64,000 nucleotides of DNA from Siphlonurus alternatus (Eukaryota > Arthropoda > Insecta > Ephemeroptera > Siphlonuridae): contig OX463779.1 in NCBI GenBank assembly GCA_949825025.1, positions 45,183,520 through 45,247,519 on the forward strand, written 5' to 3'. The notes beneath the pieces are model-generated. The model was not told the DNA's origin. It saw only the letters and a program-made list of their open reading frames with translations, and ran no database searches. Position 1 is the stretch's first letter, and every line of letters starts with the position of its first letter. Shown piece after piece: positions 25,817 through 37,028 of the stretch. A program made the position numbers and the translations under genes.

Positions 25817-26193
25817 AGGTAGAGATAATACGGATCAGCTGGCCCAATGCTAAAAAAATCCCATTCATAAAAATTATGAAAAAAATTTTAAATGTTCTCC
25901 TCTACATCCCCTATCAGTAGGTAAAATATCAGGTATACAAAATCGAGCTAGTTTTCGAGTTATTAATTTTTAAAGTTGACTAATTTAACATGCAAGTTCC
26001 ATTTCTCCATGTTAAATTAGAGAACTTTAAAAATTCATAGCTCGAAAACTAGCTCGTTTTTGTATATTATGCATACCTGATATTTTACCTACTGATAGGG
26101 GATGTAGAGGAGAACATTTTAAATTTTTGTCATAATTTTAATGAATGGGATTTTTTTTAGCATTGGGCCAGCTGATCCGTATTATCTCTACCT
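25817..26193. mobile_element. AGGTAGAG-family foldback MITE, best copy
   Basis: Ends AGGTAGAGATAATACGGATC and its reverse complement extend inward as long arms to a short centre near 26005. Flanked by TA on both sides. 377 bp, no ORF. Confidence 0.85.
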
Positions 26194-26783
26194 TAAAGAT
26201 TTGTTTTCATTGTCCTTATTTTATAATACTGTACTGTATTGTATGTATCTTTAAGAGAGTGTCAACTGTGTGAAGTGTGGGAATTCTTGTTTAAAAATCC
26301 TAGCAACATCATAATCCTGTAAAATTGATAGAAAAGCTAGAAATAGTTGTCACTCTTAATTGTCAATCTGACGAGAGAGAAAAAAAAAAAACATTATAGA
26401 GAAAAACATACTGAAGATCTAAATTACTACAGTATGCATAATTATATAGTATGTATGTATTGTGTATCATATAAAATGCATGCTGTATGCATACTCAATT
26501 TAAAATTAATATGGACCAAAATTAAGACATTAATAACAAAATTTAAAATTAAAAATGAATACAGTATGAATATTTTTAAATGTTATGAGAAATTTCCAAC
26601 AGCTGTGAGGTGAGGGTTGCAGGAAAGCCAGGGGTTAACTAATCGTTATTTTGACAGCTGCAGACACTCCCCAAATTCAATGAAATAATCTTACCTGACA
26701 TTTAATGCGTACAGAATTGATTGTGCGATACAGACAGAATGTATTATTTTAAATTACATCATATTTATTTCACTAATTTTCAC

Positions 26784-27071
26784 CACAGTAGCTCCTTTTA
26801 AAGGATATTGATACTTCACACAGTTTTCTAAAGAAACTAAAATGAAAAGTCAACCAAGTTTTATACTCGATTGATTTTCTTTATTTTCTACTTAAATATT
26901 TGAACTTTTAGATAATATTGTTCGTTGTAATGATAGTTAAAACACACTAAAATTATTTTAATACATTTATAATACTATAATATTCACTCGTTGAGCACAG
27001 TGAAAGTTTTTTGGGTAGCATCACGGATTTCCCGTTCAGCTTCCATTGCTGCCATTACTGCGTCGGGTGGT
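26784..27071. repeat. 288-bp direct repeat, copy 1
   Basis: Appears identical by eye, without gaps, to 27693-27980, offset 909 bases. It starts CACAGTAGCTCC and ends GTCGGGTGGT. On the minus strand its high-coordinate end reads PPDAVMAAMEAEREIRD and on to TFTVLNE followed by a stop. That looks like a protein C-terminus, but a TGA lies directly upstream of it here. Confidence 0.9.
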
Positions 27072-27240
27072 CACGTGACCAATGTTCGGGCGCGAGCGCC
27101 AGCAGAGCCGAGCGCGGGGAGCCAGCTCGGAGCTCGGAGCAGCAAGAACAACTTGCTCGCCCCTTGGCTGCTGCTGCTCTTTACGCACTCTTCCCAGCCC
27201 AGCGCCTTTCGCTCCAGCCTCACTTCCTCAGGAAAATATT
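27072..27240. promoter_or_regulatory. GC-rich block with CACGTG and CCAAT motifs
   Basis: An isolated GC- and CpG-rich stretch in otherwise AT-rich DNA. It opens with GGTCACGTGACCAATG, a palindromic E-box overlapping a CCAAT box, and contains repeated AGCTCGGAGC. It could be a promoter or first-exon fragment, or part of a repeat. No gene is attached to it. Confidence 0.3.
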
Positions 27241-27692
27241 AAAAAAATATATTTTTTTCTGATCTTTTCATCAAACACAATTAATTGCATTTTATCTGTC
27301 TTATTATAGTCTTATATTTACGTTTATAATTATTTTCATCCGGTCAAAAAATATAACTTTACATTATAATTTTATATTATTTATTTACATTAATATATAG
27401 GATTATATAATAGCTTAATTAATACACATTAAATTAAAATAAATATTAAATTTTATATACGTATTATTATTTAATTAATTATAAAATATACATATTATGC
27501 ATCACAGTTAAATGTTAATTGTAATACCAGGTATATATTATATTCATTTCATAAATTTAATTTACAATACATATAATAATTATTGTTATATCAACTTAAT
27601 AAATCTATTATATATTAATATATAAATATACTGTACATATTATATAATATAATTAAAATATCAACGTAATATGTATCTAAAATTCTAAAATA

Positions 27693-27980
27693 CACAGTAG
27701 CTCCTTTTAAAGGATATTGATACTTCACACAGTTTTCTAAAGAAACTAAAATGAAAAGTCAACCAAGTTTTATACTCGATTGATTTTCTTTATTTTCTAC
27801 TTAAATATTTGAACTTTTAGATAATATTGTTCGTTGTAATGATAGTTAAAACACACTAAAATTATTTTAATACATTTATAATACTATAATATTCACTCGT
27901 TGAGCACAGTGAAAGTTTTTTGGGTAGCATCACGGATTTCCCGTTCAGCTTCCATTGCTGCCATTACTGCGTCGGGTGGT
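27693..27980. repeat. 288-bp direct repeat, copy 2, abutting the LINE
   Basis: Second copy of 26784-27071. Its last base is immediately followed by the ATGAAG start of the LINE segment. Flanks at the low-coordinate end differ between copies, so the repeated unit is bounded on both sides. Confidence 0.9.
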
Positions 27981-29822
27981 ATGAAGAAAATGTTTGATGA
28001 GAGGGATAAAAGTGGTAGTTGGAGAAGAATGTATCAGCATGTGAAGGGACTTCGGCTAGCAGGAAATCAGATACCAGTGTTAAAAGATACTGGGGGGGTA
28101 CATACCACAGATAAGGAGAAGGCAGATGCATGTGCCAGGCAATATCAGGCAGTTTTTCAAGAGGACTCGGGGGCAGGGGAGGTTAGCGACGTAGCTGCTG
28201 AGAGACTAAATGAGAACTCTAACGGTAATGCTAATTTGGGTGATAAGAAGAAATTTAAAATTAGGTTCAAAGATGTACAAAGGGCGCTAAAGTCTCTGAC
28301 TACAGGAAAGGCAGCTGGCCCAGATGGTGTATCAGCAGCTTTTTTAAAGCTTAATATAAGTATGCATTGTAGATATCAAATGTTTTTGTTCAAGGCTATT
28401 TTAAATGCAGGCATCATACCGCATGGATGGAGGGAAGCATGGGTAATTCCAATTTACAAGGGAGGTGCTAAATGTGAAGCAAAAAATTATCGACCGGTCA
28501 GCTTGACCTCGGTGGTTTCCAAAGTTATGGAAAAAGTAATTGTTCGGTTTATGATGAGAGAGCTAGAGAACCAAAAGTTCTTTAGCAAAAGGCAACACGG
28601 ATTTAGAAAACATTATTCTTGTGATACCCAGTTGTTGGGTTTTGTGCAGCAACTAGCAGATTGCTTAGACAGCAAAGGGGAAATGCATGCGGTGTTTCTG
28701 GACTTTGAGAAGGCTTTTGATAAGGTTCCGCACAGTATCGTGATAGATAAATTAAGGAGAAAGTGTATGCTTGATGAATGTTTGGTTGACTTGATACAGG
28801 ATTTCTTAAGGGATAGGGTCCAAAGAGTGAAGATTGGATCAACTTTTTCGGATGAGATTAGGGTGACCTCAGGAGTTCCGCAGGGGAGCGTCCTCGGACC
28901 AATCTTGTTTTTGATTTTTATTGAAGATTTGCCGGAGGGAGTAGATTCTTTAATGAGGCTGTTTGCTGATGATAGTGTATTGTATAGGAAAATAGTAAAT
29001 GAGGAAGATAAGAGGAAGCTGCAGGAAGATCTAGACACTGTAGGTAGGTGGGTGGACAAAAATGGTATGAGTCTTAATGTTGGTAAATGTTCGGTAGTTA
29101 ATTTTAGTAGGAAAAGAGTAAAAGAAGATGCAGTATACCTAATGAGAGGCGAGGTACTTAGGGAGGACGATAAATATAAATACCTTGGGGTGGTTCTTCA
29201 GAGAGAGCTGAATTGGAATGAACATATTAGGTATGTAACGTCAAAGGGGAGGAGAAATTTGGAGTTTGTTATGAGAAATCTGAAGGGGGCGACTGTATTT
29301 GTCAGAGACAAGGCCTATAAGACCTTAGTGAGACCAATACTGGAGTATGCATGTAGTGTGTGGGACCCATATAGGCAGATTGGAAAGAAGGAGTTGGAAA
29401 AGGTTCAGCGGAGAGCTGCTAGAAGAGTTATGGGTAGAATGAGAAAATGGAGATTAGTTGCAGATGACAAAAAGGTGTGGAAAGATTATGAAAGCGTGTC
29501 GAAAATGATTCAGACTTTGGAGTGGGAGCCACTCGAGGAAAGGAGAAGGTACAACCGATTAGGAAATTTGTTTAAAGTTAATAGGGAGATGGCAGGTTGG
29601 AGCGAGTTTAGCGATAGAACTAGGAAAGGTAGATATATTGGGAGGGGGGATCATCAGTGGAAGCTGGAGTTCATGGGTAGTGGAAGCGATGTGGGAAAGT
29701 ATTCCTTCATAAACCGAACAGTGAGGGAGTGGAACTCCCTGCCGTCCGAGGTGGTGGGGGCGGAGAGTTACGGGGGATTTAAGAGTGCGTTGAGCACTAT
29801 ATTGCGAGCCACCGTGGTTTAG
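27981..29822 (+). CDS. Non-LTR retrotransposon reverse transcriptase, CR1-like, 5'-truncated
   Basis: Uninterrupted ORF of 613 codons counted from ATG at 27981. It shows GKAAGPDG (residues 109-116), NYRPVSL (169-175), motif A DFEKAFDKV with Asp241, GVPQGSVLGP (298-307) and the FADD box with Asp330 and Asp331. The C-terminal part has LVRPILEYACSVWDPY, LEKVQRRAARRV and, near the end, VREWNSLPSEVV; this arrangement is usual in CR1/L2/Jockey-group elements. No apurinic endonuclease domain is present, so the 5' half of a typical pol ORF is missing. The frame stays open a further 27 codons upstream into a 288-bp direct repeat (27693-27980); that leader looks like flank, not pol. All catalytic residues are present and there are no stops, so the copy is young. 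The clade assignment is by recalled motifs and is not exact. Confidence 0.92.
   Translation: MKKMFDERDKSGSWRRMYQHVKGLRLAGNQIPVLKDTGGVHTTDKEKADACARQYQAVFQEDSGAGEVSDVAAERLNENSNGNANLGDKKKFKIRFKDVQRALKSLTTGKAAGPDGVSAAFLKLNISMHCRYQMFLFKAILNAGIIPHGWREAWVIPIYKGGAKCEAKNYRPVSLTSVVSKVMEKVIVRFMMRELENQKFFSKRQHGFRKHYSCDTQLLGFVQQLADCLDSKGEMHAVFLDFEKAFDKVPHSIVIDKLRRKCMLDECLVDLIQDFLRDRVQRVKIGSTFSDEIRVTSGVPQGSVLGPILFLIFIEDLPEGVDSLMRLFADDSVLYRKIVNEEDKRKLQEDLDTVGRWVDKNGMSLNVGKCSVVNFSRKRVKEDAVYLMRGEVLREDDKYKYLGVVLQRELNWNEHIRYVTSKGRRNLEFVMRNLKGATVFVRDKAYKTLVRPILEYACSVWDPYRQIGKKELEKVQRRAARRVMGRMRKWRLVADDKKVWKDYESVSKMIQTLEWEPLEERRRYNRLGNLFKVNREMAGWSEFSDRTRKGRYIGRGDHQWKLEFMGSGSDVGKYSFINRTVREWNSLPSEVVGAESYGGFKSALSTILRATVV
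28603..29059 (-). other. Antisense frames of the LINE
   Basis: Open minus-strand frames inside the reverse transcriptase ORF are only its shadow and are not annotated as genes. Confidence 0.8.
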
Positions 29823-30467
29823 CCACATTTGCCGCAGAGCGTTAAAATCTATATTTTATATTTTTCTTATTTTTTTTCTGCATGTTAAAAAATATTTTAA
29901 AAATTAAAGCAAACAAAAAAGTAGCTTAATTAAACCTTAAACTTGATAGGTGTAATTTTAGACGCTACTTGATGTGTGTAGCTTATAATCTTATAATATA
30001 AATCTATATTATAATATGTTACATGATATAAATTATAAGTGGGAAAATTTGTTAGCAGAGGTTCATTGCAGACAAAAAGGTATAAATATATTAATTATGA
30101 TAATTGCAATAGTCTCTTGCATTAATTCGACTCTACTATATATATAATATATAAAATATACCATTAATCACTACCAACATCCTGAATATTAAAATATTTT
30201 ACAGAGGTCGTATGTAGCCACGTTTTATCAAATTCATTATATAAATTAATCAAATCTTTATAGTATAATACTTCATTTTAATGATGAAATTCATCAATAA
30301 TATTTTAATTACAAGAAATGCTAAAAATGTGCATACACCAGGCCTAATTTTAAAAAAAAGTAAAAGAAACAAGTGACAAGTATTTTGTTTTGCATGGTTA
30401 CCATGGTATATATTTATATATAAAAATGTAAAATAATTAATATATATTATAATATTTTTTATAACAT

Positions 30468-30823
30468 TAAGGTTACAACCTCTATAAGCTTGGAGCCCGA
30501 GACGGGGTAATGGGTATAAGGATAAGGATGTGGTGACCACGACCTGTTAATCATTCCAGCATTCACTGAGGTGAGACTGAGGGAACTGTGGAAAACCTCA
30601 GTCAGGACGGACACCTCTACTTTTTCTCAATGGACCAAAGTGATGTCCAAAGCCTGTGGAACCACACATAAGTGCATCACTGCACTGGGTGGAAAGGGAG
30701 ACGAATTTACCCCAGGGAGCAGGGTAATTTTTTACTTGAAACGGTCACCCATCCAAGTACTTCAACGCAGCATGAGTTCGGTGATCTAACGAGAACCGGT
30801 CAATGCACTCTGCGCCAAGCTGA
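30468..30823 (-). mobile_element. 5S rRNA-derived SINE, longest copy
   Basis: Bases 30743-30823 match the 3' half of 5S rRNA on the minus strand. On the plus strand one reads GGTCACCCATCCAAGTACTT, then TTCGGTGATCTAACGAGAACCGGT. The body runs to lower coordinates through ATTTACCCC, CCAAAGTGATGTCCAAAGCC and GAAAACCTCAGTCAGGA. The 5S part includes the internal promoter region, giving the element its own Pol III start (SINE3-type design). Confidence 0.75.
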
Positions 30824-32354
30824 CGATGTATTCAAATAACTCCAAATAATATTTCCTACGTCAGCAGGAGTCATGGTGTGCAATGTTGCTGTCAGGCTCG
30901 TACGACTTGACTAATGATTTCCATCACACGTTGCGTCATCACTATATATAATACGATGCTCTCCAGCGCCAAAAGTTTACGTCCATGCAAACGATGATTT
31001 AATTAAATTTAGACCCTCTTGATATGTTAAATGTTTGTTTCCTTGAGTACCAAATGATGTTGATGTTTAAAAAAGGTGAGAGGATTGTTTATTTTTCGTC
31101 TATATTAAGACCGATCAGACCTTTGTTCATGGAATTTACTGCTGTAAGAAACAATAATAAATTTATAAAAAACACATATCATCGTTAGCGTCAGTATTAT
31201 TTAGAGTCAGCGTTTAATTAATTTATCTTGATCGATGAATGTTAATACGTTTGTGTTAATTCTGTCATGAGATTTAAATATTGCTATTATAAGATTTGAT
31301 TATATATTGCTCGATCTTTTTGTTGTATAATTTCTTGCGGAACTATAATTTATATAAATTTTATATTCATGTATATAATATACTGTATATTTTATATTTA
31401 ATGTTTAAAACTGTCTTAATTTACTATTATTTCTACCACTTTGGTTGTTATACGTCTATTCAGAATATATATACTGAGCATAATTGAGCCAACATTAAAA
31501 ATAATCTTGCTGGTTGCATGCTTTTTAAGCCACAAGGAATTTTTCTGCTACAAATGAATTATATTTTATATTAAATTTAGCCATCATAAATTTATCTATA
31601 TAATCATGTGGAACTGAATTTCCCCATCTACGAGTTTTCCAATTTCTTGGGGTTTTCGGTACAATTTTATGTCGTAATATGTCTGTTTTTTTTTTTTTTT
31701 TTTTTTTTTTTTGTTTGTTTTTTTTTTTTTTAATAAACAAATTTAAAAAAACTTTAAGCCGTTCTTGAAGGTATAGATAGTCCGGCATAATGATCCATCT
31801 GGACTTGAATTAACAAAAAACAGCTATAATTTTTACTTTGGTGCAATTTGCACGTTAAAATTAAATATTATAATTAATAATTCTATAATTAATTGTATGC
31901 ACAACATTTTATTTATTACTATAGCAAGCGCGAGGTTTAGACGACTTTTGGATTTAACGTGAGTGATGCCAGGGCCGCCTTTTCTCATTTGTTTTTTTAT
32001 TAGTTTCTTTCTTTCCTTTTTTTAAATAATTATCATGCTATAATTTTATTTTAATATAATTATTTGGCCCTCCTGATTTTTTTTTTCTGGGTCCATGCCT
32101 CGCTCTTGTAATCTTATATAAATATACGTTATGCAGTGTAAAATTTCAGAAAAAAAATGGTTAAATAGCAAATAAATTTTAATTTTTAAAGAGTACAAAA
32201 ATATATTATTATAAATTTGTGGCTATTAGTGCTGAGCCTGTTATATCAATTTTAGAAGACTCTAAATGCATAAATAAAAATATTATATATTTAAATTTAT
32301 CCATTTATTGTATTCTTTAATTACCATGCAATGATCGGATTGCCTAACCAGTAG

Positions 32355-32390
32355 CAAAGAATTAATATCTACGTAGATATTAATTCTTTG
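32355..32390. repeat. Perfect 36-base palindrome between 7-bp direct repeats
   Basis: CAAAGAATTAATATCTAC is followed with no spacer by its exact reverse complement. CCAGTAG occurs immediately before (32348-32354) and after (32391-32397). Confidence 0.85.
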
Positions 32391-32924
32391 CCAGTAGTCT
32401 GTTTTTTAATAAATATAATGAATACTGTACTTAACTGTACACTACGGCATGGTTAGATTATTATATAATTAGCATGATGCATAGGCTGCACAGCACGATT
32501 AATCTAGCTGTATAATTAGCAATAATTAACTATAACTAATAACTATTTATATATAAATATTTGAAGAAGAGAAATATTGGAAAAATATACTATTATATTA
32601 AATTTAATGAGCTTTATTCGCAAGGTAAATGCAAGCAAGGTCCTTTTACTAGTATAATATAGGGATTTTAAATGCAAGCATAATAGTGGTCTTATAATAA
32701 TTTGTAAGGTTTGAAAAGACAATTTTTTCCTATATACTGATTATTCAAAATGCAGATCTTACTCCGTTTGAAATTGCACTGAAGTCACTAATGAACTACA
32801 AAGCAAGGTAAGCCGACAATTTTTATTTATTTTTTTTTTAATTATTTTTTGTTGAAATATATTTTGATGCATTATATGGTGGAAAACTAATTGAATTTTT
32901 TTTATATATGGAGTAACGGTATAT

Positions 32925-33010
32925 TTCCTGGTCGTTCACTCTTCCAAGTACTTTTTTAAACTTTTTACCACGCTTTAGTGATCGGTGATATAATTAATGA
33001 GATCCGGTCA
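32925..33010 (-). other. Possible degenerate 5S-like segment
   Basis: TTCCAAGTACTT, TACCACGC, GATCGGTGATA and GATCCGGTCAACAC occur in the same order as in the 5S-SINE heads, but with many changes and insertions. It may be an old SINE head or chance. Confidence 0.25.
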
Positions 33011-35575
33011 ACACACAGCTTCAAGCACGCCCACGCATTTTACTTTTTTAAAAGGATTGAACGCTTGGATTGGCTTACAAGAGATGAAACGTATTCAGCT
33101 TACATGAAATTAGTGCAAACAGGCCGCCATGTTGGTGGACATTACACCTCGGAACAGTATGAACTTATTTACTCCTGATCATTTGCTGGAGCTGTAGCTT
33201 TAATTAATAGGCAGATTTACAGTTTTCGGAGACGTAAGAAGAGCATTCAGTCTGTACCTTTATATGAGAATTTCATGTTTACATTTACATTTTGATTAGC
33301 ATGGAGATGCCCGAAGCCGCCCGAAGATCTTCGGGATGTAGGCAGAAAACCCTAAAATCCTATGCTGTGCGTGTTAACGTAACTCACAACAACGCTTTTC
33401 TAATAATTATAGTTTTGGTCACCAAATATTTTTTTTCACTAGCATTGGTTTTATCTTCTTGTCACCATTTATGAAAGAAAATTCTGCGAAAAATTATGCT
33501 CATAGTCAGGAGAAATTAATTTCGAGATCAACTTTAACACGTATATCTGCTATACCACTGACAATGTTTTGCCTACACAATTGTGACGTCATATTGTTTA
33601 GTGACGTATGGTGAAATACCCGTATATTATATCAATAGGTTTGGTTCACCACGCCTCCATAGAGCGTGGTAACGCCCACAAACAAAGTTAAATTATATGT
33701 AATGAATTTATTGTATTCCTATACTGATTTGAATTATATATATATATTATACAGATAAATTTAAAATATAATAGCATCAATTGATTTCTAATTGATAAGG
33801 ATATAATAATCTCCATATATATTAATATGTTACTGAATGTTAAATGTGTTCTATTGTAATTTTATAACCTGCTACATTTGATTATCATTGTATATTTAAT
33901 ACTAAGCAAACAAATTGTTAATTTATTTATTTTTTTCAATATATGTGAAGTCTGTGTCTATTTTTGTCACAATTTGCTAATATTCTAAAAAACTAATCTT
34001 GACAAATTTTTGTCATCTTTGCCATCTTGCCTGAAATTATCTAAAAACTGAAGTTCCCCAGCCCCCCGATTACGAGTTTTCCAAACTCTTGGGGTGTATT
34101 GTAATAGTCTATTTAAAGTGTTATATATTCGTTCTTTTCTGAATAAACACATTAAAAAAAATCGTGGTTTTCAGAGGTGTACCATAATTTACAGGCTTTT
34201 TTTTTTTTTTTTTTTTTTTTTGTTTAAAAAAAAATAGTCTAAATTATTTAAAAAAAAAATAAAAATGTGAGGTGGTATTTAATAGTTTTAAATTTGAAAA
34301 TATTTATTTATTTCAATTTTTTTCTTTTTTCTTTACTTTTATGACGTGACATATAACTGTGGCTCGAACATGAATGCCATTGAATCTTGGAATCTGACGT
34401 CACTTGCAAAAGGTCTATAATCTAAGTTTCTCACTATAATATAAGCCATGGTTAGTGCTATTTATAGTTAATTAAGTTGAAAATATTATAACCGTGGTTA
34501 TTTGGTGATAAAAACTGGTTATATTCAGGTTATTTCCTTCGTAAATCGAGCCCAATATTCAAATTCAAGAATTTTTATTTCAAAACGTTAATTTCATTAA
34601 TATTATCAAAACTTCAGTAATTAAAAATTAACATTATATTATAAAAGCTTAATTCAACTTTACTGCATAATATGTTATTTGAATGAACATTTAATATAAA
34701 ATATGCCATATATGTATAAACCGTGATCCCATGATATTATTAAAGTATTAAAATTTGAAAATTATTTACTCACTGAATATTAATAAATACCGCACGTACA
34801 AGCATGCGTATAACATATAAACATAATTATAATATATCATAATTAGTTTACAGTTCACTGAAGTTAAATTTAACTGAATAAATATGCATACAGATCGGAA
34901 CTGATTAAAAAAAATAACAAATTAAAATTATTAATTTCTTTACGATGGATTCATGTTATTTAACTCAATGACCAATGATGTATGTGTATGCTTCACTGAT
35001 TATAATTAATGTAATGTGTATTCACAATAACATGCACATGTTGTAATATGACAACATAAACAAAGACGACGATCAATAATGATGTGTATGGAAGCGTGTC
35101 ATCATTCTTTTAGATTTGAAAAGCAAAGTAGTGACAGAGAAAAAGAAGACAGAGAGAGATTTAGACTCAATTCCAGCCAACTGCACCCACTCGTGTTCTC
35201 ACTGATTTTTTTAAAATTGCCAATTAATTCACGTGTGCCCCTCCAGATTGCTCCACCTCACAAATCGATTTTAATGTCGTGTGTTGGAGACCAAAAGTTT
35301 TAGCACGGACTCAATGCTTTCCTAGAGTATTTCTAATTTACACACTTAATTACACTCTTTTTAAATTATAATCTCGTCATTAAAATTTTGTATGTGTAGA
35401 CTTCGCTTTTATTAAATAATTAAAATTTTATGAAAAAATAACAATTAAATATAAATGAATAAAATTATTATTTTTGAGTGTCGTGCATTTTTTTTTTTTT
35501 TTTTTTTTGAAATTTGAAGTTTTAAATTTCAAACCTCACTTTTTTAAGAATATAGATATCTTATATTAGGGGGCA

Positions 35576-35712
35576 TGATTTACGAAGGAAGTTATCTAGT
35601 TTTTTCACTAACCACGTTGAGTGTCATTGAATTAGGCTTGCGTTAATTAAACGCGGTTAATGAGAAACGCGAATAACTTTCTGGATAACTCTTTCGTAAA
35701 TCGCCCCCTAAT
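35576..35712. mobile_element. Foldback MITE, intact relative of the outer nested element
   Basis: ATTAGGGGGCATGATTTACG and CGTAAATCGCCCCCTAAT are inverted ends, with AAACGCGGTTAATGAGAAAC in the middle. 137 bp. Confidence 0.75.
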
Positions 35713-36361
35713 GTCTCGGAAAACATAAAAAGTAGACGCAGTAATTCCTTGAACACGTATGTCATTTCCTTGTAGCAAAAACAATCTAATATCGCCGATT
35801 GTGATCATTAATTTTGTTTAGTAATCATTATATTCATGATACCTCGACCATTTGGAATATTTGGATGATAGATAAATACAAATACAAAACCATTTTTATC
35901 CCTACTGCACAGATTTGTATATAATCAAGTCAATGAAGATTTCAAGCATGTAAAACGGATTTACATATTTATAAGATATTATACCATCAGAAAACAAGAT
36001 TTAAAAATGTGATGAAATGGTATGAATAAAAAGTAGGAAAACAAGGAATGAGGAAAATAATTATTTTATTTTCTAATTATCGATATAATATTAAAATAAC
36101 ATAATCATATATTATTAATATAGGTTTACGCTCACAGTTTACTGATTCAGTATAGAACTTTTTGTGTGATAATAATGATAATTTTGAGGAATAATTTTTA
36201 ATACTACAGATTCATATCACAGATTCCTAATAATTAACAAATAATCTTTTAATATTAGTAAATGATATAGTGAAAAATACACCCGACAGTATCCATTTAA
36301 AGTAAATTTGGAATATGATAATACGTTTTAGTAATCGTTTAATCACTTGGCATGCAATTTC

Positions 36362-36606
36362 AATATAATATAATATAATATAATATAATATAATATAATA
36401 TAATATAATATAATATAATATAATATAATATAATATAATATAATATAATATAATATAATATAATATAATATAATATAATATAATATAATATAATATAATA
36501 TAATATAATATAATATAATATAATATAATATAATATAATATAATATAATATAATATAATATAATATAATATAATATAATATAATATAATATAATATAATA
36601 TAATAT
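36362..36606. repeat. (TAATA)n microsatellite, about 245 bp
   Basis: About 49 uninterrupted pentanucleotide units. On the minus strand it reads as an ILYYI repeat, producing a spurious ORF. Confidence 0.97.
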
Positions 36607-37028
36607 GTATAATACGTAGATTATAAATGTTGTAAAGCTTTAACATTAAATACCAAAGAAAAATATCGTAAATTGAAATGGGAATTCAATTAAAAAAGAA
36701 TGTCCTGAAGAATTTAATTAGTGTAATTTGTAATTATATCATATAGCGTTTCTGTTTGCCTAATTGTTTTCCTGATACTGTCAATAAACCGAGAAGAATC
36801 GTCCTTCTTTCCGAATCATGTCACTTGAGGCTAGGCAATTTGTTCAGCATCAGAACGGAGCATGTCCAACTGATTTTACAAGACCATTTTCCCCCAGCGA
36901 GTATGCAAATTGCAGATCACTCCATTTGAATGCACACTGAAGAGTCGCTGGAGCTCGAAGCTAGAGGTCAGCTGACCAGGTGGACTTTTTGCTAGTTACT
37001 TGGAGATTTTTTCTTTAAATGTTAATTA

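Larger units (their letters stand above)
27981..29900 (+). mobile_element. CR1-like LINE copy
   Basis: The element consists of the reverse transcriptase ORF plus a short 3' stretch after the TAG at 29820. The 5' junction is sharp at 27980/27981, where the 288-bp repeat ends. The 3' end is uncertain because I see no clear tail repeat; 29900 is only an estimate. No target duplication was found. Confidence 0.75.
30824..35575. other. AT-rich intergenic DNA
   Basis: Apart from the palindrome at 32355 and the weak 5S-like segment, it contains homopolymer T runs (31688-31732, 34197-34221). A 66-codon frame at 32978-33178 is unsupported. Confidence 0.5.

Noticed and set aside
30743..30823. Possible functional 5S rRNA gene
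   Set aside because: Only the 3' half is present, with changes, and it is joined to a SINE body.
32978..33178. 66-codon frame with a fairly natural amino-acid composition
   Set aside because: No recognised family, no splice context, and overlap with a possible degenerate 5S-like segment.
36227..36646. 139-codon minus-strand ORF rich in ILYYI
   Set aside because: It is a translation of the (TAATA)n array, not a gene.
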